Part shown: in pieces, positions 14,694-24,006 of the stretch
Layout of the letters: each line of letters opens with the position of its first letter
Position numbering within the stretch: the stretch's first letter is position 1
Source: Oscillospiraceae bacterium
GTDB taxonomy: Bacteria > Bacillota > Clostridia > Oscillospirales > Acutalibacteraceae
Assembly (NCBI GenBank): GCA_003514385.1
Contig: DOQR01000004.1
Coordinates: 452,754-516,753, forward strand
Reading direction: 5' to 3'
DNA: 64,000 nt
Notes under the pieces: generated by a model
Databases searched by the model: none
Told to the model about the DNA's origin: nothing
What the model saw: only the letters and a program-made list of their open reading frames with translations
Program-made: the position numbers and the translations under genes

Positions 14694-15910
14694 TGGACAC
14701 TGTGTGTAAATTGATTGCCTGCGCTTTCGGACAATTTGCCGCGTACTGCTATTTTTCAAGGCGGTTTGAAACAAAATGTCCGATTGCCGCAGTCTGTGGA
14801 TTCTTTGCGGCGGCTGCTGCCGTCCAATTTGCCGTAAGCTTCGCGGGGCTTGCCGCGCTCAACATAACCCTGCTCTTTATCAGCAATCTCTGCGCCGCGC
14901 TCATAATATACCGTGCAGGAATAAAGCAGACGCTGATCCATTGCTTACTGCTCGAAGTTCTTGCCGCGATGTCGGCATTTATAATAATGTTCGGTCTGCC
15001 GAAAATTATCGGCCATGAGCCGCCCGGGAACGGAATGATATTGCTTGGCATATCGGCGAGCGCGCTGTATTTTACATTCGCTTATGCCGTATCAAGGCAT
15101 AACGACAATATGATTGCCTATTACGTACTGATGTCCCTGCTCTCGCTGGTCTGCGCCGCAATGATTGCAGGCTTCGCATTTTTCCCGGGGAGCAATCTGA
15201 TTTTGACGCTGATATCGGTCGTTCTGCCGTTGGCGATATCCGCCGTCTGCCTTGCGCACAGAAAGTTAGTCTGCAAAATCACAAACTCAACCGAATCGCT
15301 TCTCGAAGAACAGCGTCAGAAGCTGAACACGGAATACTATGCGGAGCTTGAGCATCAATACGACCTGCGCGACATTATTATCCATGACATAAAGGGGCAG
15401 CTGCGCACGATAAAGCAGCTCTCACAAAACGGAGAAAACGACCGCATAAAAAGCTACATCGACTCGATATACAACAGCGGCGCGATGGGCGCGGTGAAGC
15501 AGTTCAGCAGCAACAAGCTCGCGAATGTTATAATCAGCAGATACGCGCATCTGTGCGCAAATTCTGAGATAAAATTCAACTGCGATGTGCGCAGCATCGA
15601 TTTTTCTTTTCTTTCGGACAGCGACCTCACAATATTACTCGACAACATCCTCAACGGGGCATACAAATCCGCCGAAAAATCAGAAGAGCGCTTTATCGAC
15701 ATGAGCATCGGCAGCTTCAACGAGGCATATGTCGTGCTCAACGTCCGCCACAGCGTGGACGGTTCACCGGATATAAAGAGCAGCGAGAGGGCGGCGCGCA
15801 TAAGCAAGATAATTCAAAAATACGGCGGACAGGCATCGTTCGACTGCGCGGACGAGAGAATATTCGAGGCGAAGATAATGTTCAAGTCCCCAATCGCCAA
15901 TATGAAATAA
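14690..15910 (+). CDS. AgrC-like sensor protein with degenerate ATP-binding domain
   Basis: 406 residues. About six N-terminal membrane segments (to residue ~190: FFAAAAAVQFAVSFAGL, IIYRAGIKQTLIHCLLL, LVCAAMIAGFAFFP and others), then a DHp-like helix with the His in IIIHDIKGQLRTIKQL, and a GHKL-like domain with an N-box-like LTILLDNILNGAYKSAEKS. The usual GLG loop is missing: where AgrC relatives have HGLG there is SSERAARISKIIQKYGG. It may therefore bind ATP poorly or work as a phosphatase or pseudokinase. Start may be ATG 14690 or the next codon 14693, which is better spaced from GGGAGG. Confidence 0.8.
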   Translation: MMDTVCKLIACAFGQFAAYCYFSRRFETKCPIAAVCGFFAAAAAVQFAVSFAGLAALNITLLFISNLCAALIIYRAGIKQTLIHCLLLEVLAAMSAFIIMFGLPKIIGHEPPGNGMILLGISASALYFTFAYAVSRHNDNMIAYYVLMSLLSLVCAAMIAGFAFFPGSNLILTLISVVLPLAISAVCLAHRKLVCKITNSTESLLEEQRQKLNTEYYAELEHQYDLRDIIIHDIKGQLRTIKQLSQNGENDRIKSYIDSIYNSGAMGAVKQFSSNKLANVIISRYAHLCANSEIKFNCDVRSIDFSFLSDSDLTILLDNILNGAYKSAEKSEERFIDMSIGSFNEAYVVLNVRHSVDGSPDIKSSERAARISKIIQKYGGQASFDCADERIFEAKIMFKSPIANMK

Positions 15911-15913
15911 AAT

Positions 15914-15946
15914 TAAAAGGGCTGCTTTCCGGGCAGTCCTTTTTCG
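15914..15946 (+). terminator. Terminator after the LytTR pair
   Basis: AAAGGGCTGC / GCAGTCCTTT hairpin (one G-T pair) ending in TTTTTC, just after the kinase stop. Confidence 0.85.
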
Positions 15947-15965
15947 CTGTTATTCTTTAATTGTA

Positions 15966-15994
15966 TTGAACTTATATTGACGCAAGAGTATAAT
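15966..15994 (+). promoter_or_regulatory. ftsH promoter
   Basis: TTGAAC (15966-15971), 17-bp spacer, perfect TATAAT (15989-15994). About 50 bases of leader precede ftsH. Confidence 0.8.
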
Positions 15995-16044
15995 TAATAT
16001 ATATTTTCAATTAACATCAATCCTAAAAAAGGAAGGTGCGGAAA

Positions 16045-17874
16045 ATGAAAGAAGTGAAATCCCCAAAGAAGCCTCTGATATTCTACTACGGCATTGCGCT
16101 GCTCGTCATTGTGCTGTTCAATGTGATTGTGTCTCCCCTGCTCGTCAAGGCACGAGTGACGGAAGTCGACTACGGCACATTTATGAGCATGATTGAGCAG
16201 AAGAAAATCGGCAATGTCGAGGTCGAGGACGATCAGATAATCTTCACCGACAAGGACGACGCGAAGAAAATCTACAAGACCGGCGCGATGAACGACCCGA
16301 CGCTGACTCAGCGGCTCTACGACTCCGGCGCGAAGTTCTCAAAGGATATTGAGACGACGACTTCGCCGTTGGTGAGTTTCCTGCTGACTTTTGTGCTCCC
16401 GCTGATAATCTTCATCGGACTCGGCCAGTATATGGGCAAGAAGCTGATGGAACAGGCGGGCGGCAAAAACTCCATGGCGTTCGGCTTCGGCAAGAGCAAC
16501 GCGAAGGTCTATGTCCCGTCGACCCAGGGCATACATTTCAGCGACGTTGCGGGTGAAGACGAGGCGAAAGAGAGCCTTTCGGAGATAGTCGACTATCTCC
16601 ACAATCCGAAGAAATATTCCGACGTCGGCGCGTCGATGCCCAAGGGTGTTCTGCTCGTCGGCCCTCCCGGAACGGGTAAAACAATGCTCGCAAAGGCTGT
16701 TGCGGGCGAAGCGAATGTGCCGTTCTTCTCGATGTCCGGTTCGGAATTCGTCGAGATGTTCGTCGGCATGGGTGCTTCAAAGGTCAGGGATCTTTTCAGC
16801 CAGGCGAAAGAGAAAGCTCCCTGCATAGTGTTCATCGATGAGATCGACGCCATCGGCAAAAAGCGCGACGGTCAGTTCAGCTCCAACGACGAGCGCGAGC
16901 AGACCCTCAACCAGCTACTTACCGAAATGGACGGTTTCCAGGAAAATATCGGCGTTATCATTCTCGCGGCGACAAACCGCCCGGAGACGCTCGATCCCGC
17001 GCTCACCCGCCCCGGCCGTTTCGACAGGCGCGTACCCGTTGAGCTGCCCGACCTTGCGGGACGCGAGGCGATACTGAAAGTCCACGCAAAGAAGATAAAG
17101 ACGGCTGACGATGTCAACTTCCACACGATAGCGAGAATGGCATCCGGCGCATCGGGCGCGGAGCTTGCGAATATTATAAATGAGGCGGCGCTGCGCGCGG
17201 TCAGGAACAACCGAACCGTCGTCAACGAATCCGACCTCGAAGAGAGCATCGAGACGGTCATCGCGGGATATCAGAAGAAGAACGCGGTGCTCTCGGACAG
17301 CGAAAAGAAAGTTGTCGCTTATCACGAGATAGGTCACGCGCTCGTTGCGGCTATGCAGTCACACTCGGCGCCTGTGCAGAAGATAACGATAATCCCCCGC
17401 ACCTCCGGCGCACTCGGCTACACGATGCAGGTCGATCAGGGCGACAAATATCTGCTGACAAAGCAGGAGCTTGAAAACAAGATTGCGACATTTACGGGCG
17501 GACGCGCCGCAGAAGAGCTCGTTTTCAGCGAGATAACAACAGGCGCATCGAACGACATCGAGCAGGCGACAAAGCTTGCCCGCGCGATGATAACCCGCTA
17601 CGGCATGAGCGAAGATTTTGACATGGTTGCTCTTGAAACTGTATCGAACCAGTATCTCGGCGGCGACGCCTCACTCGCCTGCTCCGCCGATACGCAGAAT
17701 GAAATAGACCGCAAGGTTGTTGAACTCGTAAAGCGCCAGCATGAGAAGGCTTCGAAAATCCTCGCGGACAACCGCGGAAAGCTCGACGAGCTGGCAAAAT
17801 ATCTCTATGAAAAAGAGACCATAACCGGCGAAGAATTCATGTCCATTCTCAACAAAGGAGGCGAAGAGGAATGA
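16045..17874 (+). CDS. ftsH: ATP-dependent zinc metalloprotease FtsH
   Basis: Membrane-anchored AAA+ protease for quality control of membrane and short-lived proteins. Two N-terminal TM segments ([17 protein letters not shown] and [19 protein letters not shown]) flank a small outer domain. The AAA module has Walker A GPPGTGKT, pore loop [17 protein letters not shown], Walker [12 protein letters not shown] and [12 protein letters not shown]. The zinc site is HEIGH (His427), where the family usually has HEAGH; both His and the Glu are intact. ATG 16045 has GGAAGG eight bases upstream. 609 residues is normal. It overlaps the next gene by four bases. Confidence 0.96.
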   Translation: MKEVKSPKKPLIFYYGIALLVIVLFNVIVSPLLVKARVTEVDYGTFMSMIEQKKIGNVEVEDDQIIFTDKDDAKKIYKTGAMNDPTLTQRLYDSGAKFSKDIETTTSPLVSFLLTFVLPLIIFIGLGQYMGKKLMEQAGGKNSMAFGFGKSNAKVYVPSTQGIHFSDVAGEDEAKESLSEIVDYLHNPKKYSDVGASMPKGVLLVGPPGTGKTMLAKAVAGEANVPFFSMSGSEFVEMFVGMGASKVRDLFSQAKEKAPCIVFIDEIDAIGKKRDGQFSSNDEREQTLNQLLTEMDGFQENIGVIILAATNRPETLDPALTRPGRFDRRVPVELPDLAGREAILKVHAKKIKTADDVNFHTIARMASGASGAELANIINEAALRAVRNNRTVVNESDLEESIETVIAGYQKKNAVLSDSEKKVVAYHEIGHALVAAMQSHSAPVQKITIIPRTSGALGYTMQVDQGDKYLLTKQELENKIATFTGGRAAEELVFSEITTGASNDIEQATKLARAMITRYGMSEDFDMVALETVSNQYLGGDASLACSADTQNEIDRKVVELVKRQHEKASKILADNRGKLDELAKYLYEKETITGEEFMSILNKGGEEE

Positions 17875-18419
17875 AAAGGCGTTCCGGCTTCGGATGGATG
17901 GAGCTTATAGTCGGCATTGCGCTCGCGGCGCTCGGAATATTCACTTTTGTCTATCCCGATAATGCAGTGACAACCCTCGTTATTATCTACGGCATAATCG
18001 CCATAATAACCGGCATTGCGGATGTTGTGCTCTATGTTCGCGTTGACAAGCATCTCGGCTTCGGCCCGACTGTATCGCTCATTTCGGGCATACTCAGCGT
18101 CATGGCGGGCGTCATGCTGCTCGTCTATCCCAACGCGGGCAAATGGGTGCTCTCGCTCCTGTTCCCGATATGGTTCATCGCACACTGTCTCTCGAGGCTC
18201 TCGCACCTGAACACGATTCGGTTCATCGCGGGCAATTTCGTCTACTGGTTCACGATGATTGTCAACATCATCGGGCTTGTGCTCGGCGTTGTGATGATAT
18301 TCAGCCCGAACATCTCGGTTGCGGCGGTCGCTTACATCGTCGGCGCATACCTTGTGCTGTTCGGTATCGACTGCATCATACTTGCGTTCAGCCGCATCGG
18401 CGAGGGCAAACAATACTGA
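17871..18419 (+). CDS. DUF308 (HdeD-like) membrane protein
   Basis: 182 residues with six closely packed hydrophobic segments (starting GWMELIVGIALAALGIFTF, then TTLVIIYGIIAIITGIADVVL, LISGILSVMAGVMLLVY, LLFPIWFIAHCL, MIVNIIGLVLGVVMIF, AVAYIVGAYLVLFGIDCII). This matches the DUF308/HdeD family of paired three-helix repeats, linked in enterobacteria to acid stress but not defined in Firmicutes. The ATG overlaps the ftsH stop (ATGA), indicating translational coupling, and might hint that it is an FtsH modulator; that is a guess. Confidence 0.85.
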   Translation: MKRRSGFGWMELIVGIALAALGIFTFVYPDNAVTTLVIIYGIIAIITGIADVVLYVRVDKHLGFGPTVSLISGILSVMAGVMLLVYPNAGKWVLSLLFPIWFIAHCLSRLSHLNTIRFIAGNFVYWFTMIVNIIGLVLGVVMIFSPNISVAAVAYIVGAYLVLFGIDCIILAFSRIGEGKQY

Positions 18420-18427
18420 TAAAACAA

Positions 18428-18464
18428 AAAGCAAGGTCAAGCGTAGTTTTGACCTTGCTTTTTT
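18428..18464 (+). terminator. Terminator after the ftsH operon
   Basis: AAGCAAGGTCAA / TTGACCTTGCTT hairpin followed by TTTTTC. Confidence 0.92.
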
Positions 18465-18479
18465 CTGCTTTCCAAACAG

Positions 18480-18523
18480 TGCCGCCGACGGCGGCATAGG
18501 GTCGTCGAGTCGCCGACCCCTAC
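18480..18523. repeat. 44-bp palindromic dispersed repeat, copy 1
   Basis: Pattern TGCCGCC-N-GGCGGCA followed by a GGGTCG...CGACCC stem and ending CCTAC. Same element at 19999-20042 and 48289-48332. The first stem (GCCGCC/GGCGGC) and second stem are each self-complementary, giving a two-hairpin REP-like unit. No terminal target duplication is evident. Confidence 0.75.
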
Positions 18524-18559
18524 AAAGAATCTCAAATTCAACATTGAGCCATATTGATA

Positions 18560-18600
18560 AAAGCGCCGGAGGCGGGAAATCCCCTGTCTCCGGCGTTTTT
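18560..18600. terminator. Terminator after pepT (bidirectional shape)
   Basis: CGCCGGAG / CTCCGGCG stem with a 16-base loop, T-rich on both sides (CTTTT on minus, GTTTTTATTT on plus). Lies 12 bases past the pepT stop. Confidence 0.85.
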
Positions 18601-18611
18601 ATTTATTTTAT

Positions 18612-19787
18612 TCAGTCGGTCACGGACACGATATTTATCAGCACCTCGACCATTTTGGGCAATGCGTCGACGGGTATCGCCTCATAGATACTGTGGAAAT
18701 TCATGCCGCCGGTCGAGAGGTTCGGGCACGGCAGGCCCTCAAACGAGAGACGTGCGCCGTCCGTTCCGCCGCGTATCGGCACTATTTCAGGCTCAACGCC
18801 CGCATCGCGCATAGCTTTTTCGGCGCGCTCGACAATATCCATATGCTTCTCGATTATCTCGAACATATTATAATAGCTGTCTTTGATATTCAGCTCGAAA
18901 GTGCCCGAGCCGTACTTTTCGTTCAGGAAACCGACGGTATCGGCGACGAACTTCTTGCGGCGCTCGAAGTTATTCTTGTCGTGGTCGCGGATTATCATAT
19001 GCGCGCTCGCCTCGGTCTCGTTGCCGGCGATACGCGCCAAATGATAGAAACCCTCGCGTCCCTCAGTATGCGCCGGGGTCTCCCACGCGGGGAGCATATT
19101 GACAAACTCCGCGAGATACAGCGCGGCATTTTTCATCTTGTTCTTGGCGGTTCCGGGGTGGGTATTCACTCCGTGAACCGTGATATCAGCGGCTGCGGCG
19201 TTGAAGTTTTCGCACTCGATACCACCGACCTCGCCGCCGTCGACAGTATAGGCAAAATCGGCGTTGAAGCGCGCAAAGTCGAAGTGATCCGCACCGCAGC
19301 CTATCTCCTCGTCGGGAGTGAAGCAGATGCTCAGCGCACCGTGGCGGATGTTTTTGTTCGCGTTGATTTCGGCGCACAGGGCGACTATCTCAGCAACGCC
19401 GGCTTTGTCGTCCGCGCCGAGCAGAGTGGTATGATCGGTAACTATAAGCTCGCGCCCGATATATTCATCGCCGACCATCGGGGCGTTCGTGCCGTCAAAT
19501 TTGATTATCTGCGGCTTGACGTTCGCGCCGCTGACATCGGGCGAAGTATCCATATGCGAGACAAGCCCTATCTTAGGGCAATTTTCGCAGCCATCGGACG
19601 CAGGGATATGCCCATAGACATAGCCCATTTCGTCGCGCATTGCATCGGCGACTCCCGCGCCGCGAAGCTCCTCGACGAGATAATCGGCAAGGACGAGCTG
19701 GGTCGCGGTCGAGGGCACGGTATCGCTCGACTCGTCGGAAGTGGTTTCGAATGTCACATATTTCAGAAATCTTTCGGTAACGGTCAT
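18612..19787 (-). CDS. pepT: Peptidase T (tripeptide aminopeptidase)
   Basis: Cytosolic di-zinc exopeptidase of the M20B family that removes N-terminal residues from tripeptides. Signature blocks: GLVSHMDTSPDVSGANVKP (metal His and Asp), HTTLLGADDKAGVAEIV (bridging Asp), ICFTPDEEIGCGADHFD (catalytic Glu pair), TVDGGEVGGIECENFN, and PIRGGTDGARLSF near the end. 391 residues from ATG 19787, which has GGAG nine bases upstream; the earlier ATG at 19796 abuts that site and is unlikely. It has its own promoter. Complements the oligopeptide importer encoded just beyond. Confidence 0.95.
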   Translation of the reverse strand: MTVTERFLKYVTFETTSDESSDTVPSTATQLVLADYLVEELRGAGVADAMRDEMGYVYGHIPASDGCENCPKIGLVSHMDTSPDVSGANVKPQIIKFDGTNAPMVGDEYIGRELIVTDHTTLLGADDKAGVAEIVALCAEINANKNIRHGALSICFTPDEEIGCGADHFDFARFNADFAYTVDGGEVGGIECENFNAAAADITVHGVNTHPGTAKNKMKNAALYLAEFVNMLPAWETPAHTEGREGFYHLARIAGNETEASAHMIIRDHDKNNFERRKKFVADTVGFLNEKYGSGTFELNIKDSYYNMFEIIEKHMDIVERAEKAMRDAGVEPEIVPIRGGTDGARLSFEGLPCPNLSTGGMNFHSIYEAIPVDALPKMVEVLINIVSVTD

Positions 19788-19817
19788 TTTTATCATCTCC
19801 GTTTTTTTGTCGGTTCA

Positions 19818-19846
19818 ATGATAGCACAATCGGCGGAATTTGGCAA
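19818..19846 (-). promoter_or_regulatory. pepT promoter
   Basis: Minus strand TTGCCA (19846-19841), 17-bp spacer, TATCAT (19823-19818). Confidence 0.7.
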
Positions 19847-19998
19847 CAGAGCGGTGAAATTTGGAGGAATATCGGTGTGTTTTGGGGCGTGGAATTTCAA
19901 TCGTAAAGCCGATGTGATTTTGTATCGACTGCGCCGACAGCAGACAACCGCAAAGGCTGTCCCTACGGTATTAAAATTAAATATTCGTGAAGGTTATG

Positions 19999-20042
19999 TG
20001 CCGCTAATGCGGCATCGGTGCGTCGAGGTCGCCGCACCCTAC
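19999..20042. repeat. 44-bp palindromic dispersed repeat, copy 2
   Basis: TGCCGC-TAAT-GCGGCA stem, then GGTGCG...CGCACC stem, ending CCCTAC. Lies in the 425-bp gap between pepT and oppA, where I see no gene; besides this element and the flanking promoter/terminator the gap holds only unassigned sequence. Confidence 0.75.
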
Positions 20043-20145
20043 AAGCTGCATGTATTTTGCCGTCGAACGATATCCGCCCTACCGCATCGCATTCACATAG
20101 TCACTCCAAATACAGAAAAACTGATACCCAAAAACAGGCAAAGCG

Positions 20146-20179
20146 AAAACTGCCCGTGCCACTTGCGTGACACGGGCAG
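20146..20179 (-). terminator. Terminator after oppA
   Basis: CTGCCCGTG / CACGGGCAG stem with 12-base loop; on the minus strand it is followed by TTTTCG. About 34 bases past the oppA stop. Confidence 0.85.
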
Positions 20180-20212
20180 CGTTCAATTATGCTTTGAGCT
20201 TTGGATTATGAC

Positions 20213-21898
20213 TTAACCCTCAACATAAGCATACTGGAAGTACCAGTAGCCATAGGGGCTGTGCCAAATGCCCTTAAGGGTCTTATTCTGGAGCCAGAAG
20301 TCGTTGTAATATGCAACGGGGATGCAAGCATAATCCTCGGACATAATCTTCTCAGCCTCATGAAGAGCCTCAAAGTGAGCCTTGGAATCGGCGACCTTGG
20401 ACTTATCCATAGCGGCGTCGAAAGCCTTGCTGTTGTACTTGCCGTCGTTGTTGCCGTTGGACGAATAGAACAGCTCGATTATGTTGGAAGCGTCATTGTA
20501 GTCCATGACCCAACCGTTACGGGCCATCTCGTAGTTACCGGCGCGGCGCTGAGGAGTGAAGGACGACCAGTCAACGGTGTCAATCTTCATCTCGATGCCG
20601 AGCTCCTTCTTGTATACCTGCTGGAGATACTCTGCAAGAGCCTTGTGGTAACCGACATCATTGGTCGAATAAGTGATGGTCGGGAAGCCCTTACCGTCGG
20701 GATAGCCTGCCTCTGCGAGAGCCTTCTTAGCCTCTGCAACGTTGGCCTGATAATCCTTGCTGATATAGGTGCTGCCGCCGTTTGCCGCGATAGAGTTGTC
20801 GATGAACATACCCTCGTTGTCAACTATGCCGGGGCCGACAAAGTTATAAGCCGGGGTGTAGGTGCCCTGCATGATGGTGTTCGCAACATACTCACGGTCA
20901 ATAACAAGGCTGAGAGCCTTACGGACATTGACGTTGTTGAAGGGAGCCTTCTGATTGTTCATGCTGAGATAGTAGGTGCCGAGATTGGTGTCGACATAGA
21001 AGTCGCCGCCGTCGGCTGCCTTCTTGAGGCTCGGGATTTCCTCGGTGGGAACATCCTTTATCATGAGAGCCTGGCCGCTGGTGTAAGCGGCATAAGAAGC
21101 GGCAGAATCCTCGAGAAGGAGGAAGGTAAGCTGCTCGGTAACGATCTTGCTGTTATCCCAGCCGCCCTTATAGTTGGGGTTCTTCTTGCATATGATCTTC
21201 TCGCCGGGAGTCCACTCGGAGATCATGTAGGGGCCGTTGCAGACATAGGTCTCGGGCTTGGTTGCCCATTTGTCGCCGTTCTTTTCAACGGTAGCCTTCT
21301 GAACGGGGCTCATGGTGCCGAAAGCAACGATCTTGTCGAAGTAAGAGCAGGGATATGCAAGCTTGATGGTGAGAGTCTTGCCGTCCTCGCTGGCCTTAAC
21401 ATTGAGCTTATCGCGATCGGGCTTTGTGGTCGGTTTGCCTTTCTCATCGGGGTTACCCGCAGCATCCAGATAGCCTTCGATCATGCCGACAACAGTCGAG
21501 CCGTAGGGGGCGCCGACATCGGGATCGGTAATTCTCTTCATGGTGTACTCGAAGTCCTTGGCGTTGAGCTCGGTGCCGTCGGACCACTTCAGGCCGTCAC
21601 GCATGGTGAAGGTCCAGGTGAGACCGTCGGGGCTGACAGTGTAGGACTCAGCCTGTCCGGGCTGAACCTTGTTGTCTTTGTCGATTATAAGCAATGTCTC
21701 AAACAGAGTGATGAGCATATTGCCGCCATCGACTGCACTGTTAAGTGCCGGATCGAGAGTTTCCGGGTTGGGACCGATCTGAACAGTGATGTTGTCGGTC
21801 TTCTTCTTCTCTTCCTTCTTGCAGGAGCCGAGAACTGCTATAGCAGAAACTGCAAGCACCAGAACAAGGAACAGAGATACGATTCTCTTGATCTTCAT
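20213..21898 (-). CDS. oppA: Oligopeptide-binding lipoprotein of ABC importer
   Basis: Extracytoplasmic receptor that delivers peptides to OppBCDF. 561 residues with lipoprotein signal ending LGSCKKEEKKK (Cys lipidation). SBP_bac_5 family features follow: [97 protein letters not shown]. It is the promoter-distal gene of the five-gene unit, with a short hairpin (21947-21966) and a ~95-bp gap before it, which may allow separate expression levels. Codon use is more uniform than its neighbours, consistent with high expression. Confidence 0.94.
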   Translation of the reverse strand: MKIKRIVSLFLVLVLAVSAIAVLGSCKKEEKKKTDNITVQIGPNPETLDPALNSAVDGGNMLITLFETLLIIDKDNKVQPGQAESYTVSPDGLTWTFTMRDGLKWSDGTELNAKDFEYTMKRITDPDVGAPYGSTVVGMIEGYLDAAGNPDEKGKPTTKPDRDKLNVKASEDGKTLTIKLAYPCSYFDKIVAFGTMSPVQKATVEKNGDKWATKPETYVCNGPYMISEWTPGEKIICKKNPNYKGGWDNSKIVTEQLTFLLLEDSAASYAAYTSGQALMIKDVPTEEIPSLKKAADGGDFYVDTNLGTYYLSMNNQKAPFNNVNVRKALSLVIDREYVANTIMQGTYTPAYNFVGPGIVDNEGMFIDNSIAANGGSTYISKDYQANVAEAKKALAEAGYPDGKGFPTITYSTNDVGYHKALAEYLQQVYKKELGIEMKIDTVDWSSFTPQRRAGNYEMARNGWVMDYNDASNIIELFYSSNGNNDGKYNSKAFDAAMDKSKVADSKAHFEALHEAEKIMSEDYACIPVAYYNDFWLQNKTLKGIWHSPYGYWYFQYAYVEG

Positions 21899-21993
21899 TG
21901 ATACATCTCCTCTACAAAATTTTACGGCTTTGCCGCTTTATTATCCATTGCGCTCCAAAACGCAATAAACACCGTTGATTCTGACTTCATATG

Positions 21994-22992
21994 TCAGTCT
22001 GCGACCTTATCGAGATGATGGCACGCGGCGAAATGGCCGGGGCTTACCTCCCTGAGCTGCGGGCACTCGTTGGCGCACTGCTCGTCCGCATAGGGGCAGC
22101 GGGTGCGGAAACGGCAGCCGCTCGGAGGATTCAGCGGGCTCGGGACATCGCCCTGAAGCGGGATGCGCTTCGCGGCTCGCGCCGTCTTGGGGTCTGCCTC
22201 GGGGATTGCCGAGATAAGGCTTCTTGTATAGGGGTGGACGCTGTGCGCGATAAGCTCGAAGCTGTCTGCAAGCTCCACGAGTTTGCCGAGATACATAACG
22301 CCGATGCGGTTCGAGATATGGCGAACGACGCTGAGATCGTGGGCAATAAACAGATAAGTAAGTCCGAGATCCGCCTGCAAGTCCTCAAACATATTGACGA
22401 CCTGCGCCTGAATGGAGACGTCGAGCGCGGAGACCGGCTCATCGCAGACGATGAACTCGGGATCGACCGCAAGAGCTCTCGCTATACCGACTCTCTGGCG
22501 CTGACCGCCGGAGAACTCATGCGGGTAGCGGTTTGCGTGCTCGCTGTTGAGTCCGACGCGCTCAAGAAGGGAGATTATCTTCTCTCTTCTCTCCGCCTTG
22601 TTGGCGGCGAGATGGTGGATATCGATGGGCTCACCGACGATATCGCCTATCGTCATGCGCGGGTCAAGGCTCGCATAGGGGTCCTGGAAAACCATCTGCA
22701 TCTTGCGTCTGAAGGGCAGCATATTGACAGCGACCTTGTTCTCCTTGTCGAAAATCACTTTTCCGTCATAGATTATCTTGCCGTCCGTGGGCTCATAGAG
22801 TCTGAGCAGAGTACGACCGACGGTAGTTTTGCCGCAGCCGGACTCGCCGACGAGACCGAGCGTCTCTCCCTTATTGATAAAGAACGAGACATCATCGACT
22901 GCCTGGACGAATTTTTTGTGCTTTCCTCTGCCGCCTGCCGGGAAATACTGCTGCAGGTGCTGCACTTCAACGAGCTTTTCATTCTCACTCAC
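21994..22992 (-). CDS. oppF: Oligopeptide ABC transporter ATPase OppF
   Basis: One of two ATPases of the peptide importer. Motifs: Walker [11 protein letters not shown]-loop [14 protein letters not shown], signature [15 protein letters not shown], Walker [14 protein letters not shown]-loop [11 protein letters not shown]. The C-terminal oligopeptide/dipeptide ATPase extension carries cysteines in [24 protein letters not shown], the conserved region that binds an iron-sulfur cluster in related Dpp/Opp ATPases. 332 residues. Overlaps oppD by eight bases. Confidence 0.94.
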   Translation of the reverse strand: MSENEKLVEVQHLQQYFPAGGRGKHKKFVQAVDDVSFFINKGETLGLVGESGCGKTTVGRTLLRLYEPTDGKIIYDGKVIFDKENKVAVNMLPFRRKMQMVFQDPYASLDPRMTIGDIVGEPIDIHHLAANKAERREKIISLLERVGLNSEHANRYPHEFSGGQRQRVGIARALAVDPEFIVCDEPVSALDVSIQAQVVNMFEDLQADLGLTYLFIAHDLSVVRHISNRIGVMYLGKLVELADSFELIAHSVHPYTRSLISAIPEADPKTARAAKRIPLQGDVPSPLNPPSGCRFRTRCPYADEQCANECPQLREVSPGHFAACHHLDKVAD

Positions 22993-23989
22993 AGCTTATC
23001 TCCCCCTTTTCAAATTCTTCTTTCTGAAGCAGCCAGCAGTGGCTGTAGTGCGTATCGCTAAGCTCCGTCTTGGGCGGCATCTCGCGCAGGCATATCTTCA
23101 TGCAGTTTGCGCAGCGCGGCGCGAACGGGCAGCCTGCGGGAGGATTCAGCAGGTCGACCGGCTGACCCTCGATAGGCACAAGGCGCTCTATCTCCTGAGC
23201 GCTGAGCTTGGGAATAGAATTGATGAGTCCTTTGGTGTATTCATGCTTGGGCTCATAGAATATCTCATCCGCCGTGCCGTACTCAACAATGTGACCGGCA
23301 TACATGACGGCGATTCTCTCGCACATGCTGGCGACGACGCCGAGGTCATGGGTTATCATTATGATGCTCATGCCGAGCTTCTGTCTGAGTTCCTGCATAA
23401 GCTCGAGTATCTGAGCCTGAATTGTAACGTCGAGAGCCGTTGTGGGCTCGTCGGCTATGAGCAGTTTGGGCTCGCACGCGAGGGCTATTGCTATCATGAC
23501 TCGCTGACGCATACCACCGGAGAGCTCATGGGGATACTGCTTGAGACGCTTTGCCGGCTCGTTGATGCCGACAAGCTCGAGCAGCTCCTTCGCGCGGTCA
23601 TATGCCTCTTTTTTGCTCTTGCCCGTATGCAGGCAGATAACCTCGGTTATCTGATTGCCGATAGTATAGACAGGGTTGAGGCTCGTCATGGGATCCTGGA
23701 AGATTATCGAGACCTCGTTGCCCCTGATTTTGCGCATTTCTTTTTCGCTCATCTTTTCGATCTGATGACCGTTGAAATATATCGTACCGCCGATGAGCTT
23801 GCCGGGATAGGCGGTAAGACCCATTATTGAATAAGCCGTGACGGATTTGCCCGAGCCGGACTCGCCGACTATGCCGAGCACCTCGCCCTCGTTCATGGAG
23901 AAGGACACGCCGTTAAGCGCCTTGACCTCGCCCGCGGGGGTGAAGAACGAGAGTTTTTCGTCTTTTATTTCCAGAAGTTTTTCGCTCAA
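22985..23989 (-). CDS. oppD: Oligopeptide ABC transporter ATPase OppD
   Basis: Second ATPase. Walker [10 protein letters not shown]-loop [17 protein letters not shown], signature [15 protein letters not shown], Walker [14 protein letters not shown]-loop [11 protein letters not shown], and the C-terminal cysteine cluster [14 protein letters not shown] typical of this family. 334 residues. It heads the ATPase pair and follows oppC by 17 bases. Together OppD and OppF form the heterodimeric motor. Confidence 0.94.
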   Translation of the reverse strand: MSEKLLEIKDEKLSFFTPAGEVKALNGVSFSMNEGEVLGIVGESGSGKSVTAYSIMGLTAYPGKLIGGTIYFNGHQIEKMSEKEMRKIRGNEVSIIFQDPMTSLNPVYTIGNQITEVICLHTGKSKKEAYDRAKELLELVGINEPAKRLKQYPHELSGGMRQRVMIAIALACEPKLLIADEPTTALDVTIQAQILELMQELRQKLGMSIIMITHDLGVVASMCERIAVMYAGHIVEYGTADEIFYEPKHEYTKGLINSIPKLSAQEIERLVPIEGQPVDLLNPPAGCPFAPRCANCMKICLREMPPKTELSDTHYSHCWLLQKEEFEKGEISCE

Positions 23990-24006
23990 AATTCTCGTCC
24001 TCCTTG

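Noticed and set aside
18693..20216. 507-codon plus-strand frame opposite pepT
   Set aside because: Antisense shadow of pepT running into non-coding DNA.
20201..21901. A 566-codon open frame on plus, antisense to oppA
   Set aside because: It mirrors the oppA gene exactly; the product is low-complexity Leu/Val/Ala-rich with no motif, caused by the codon bias of the real gene.
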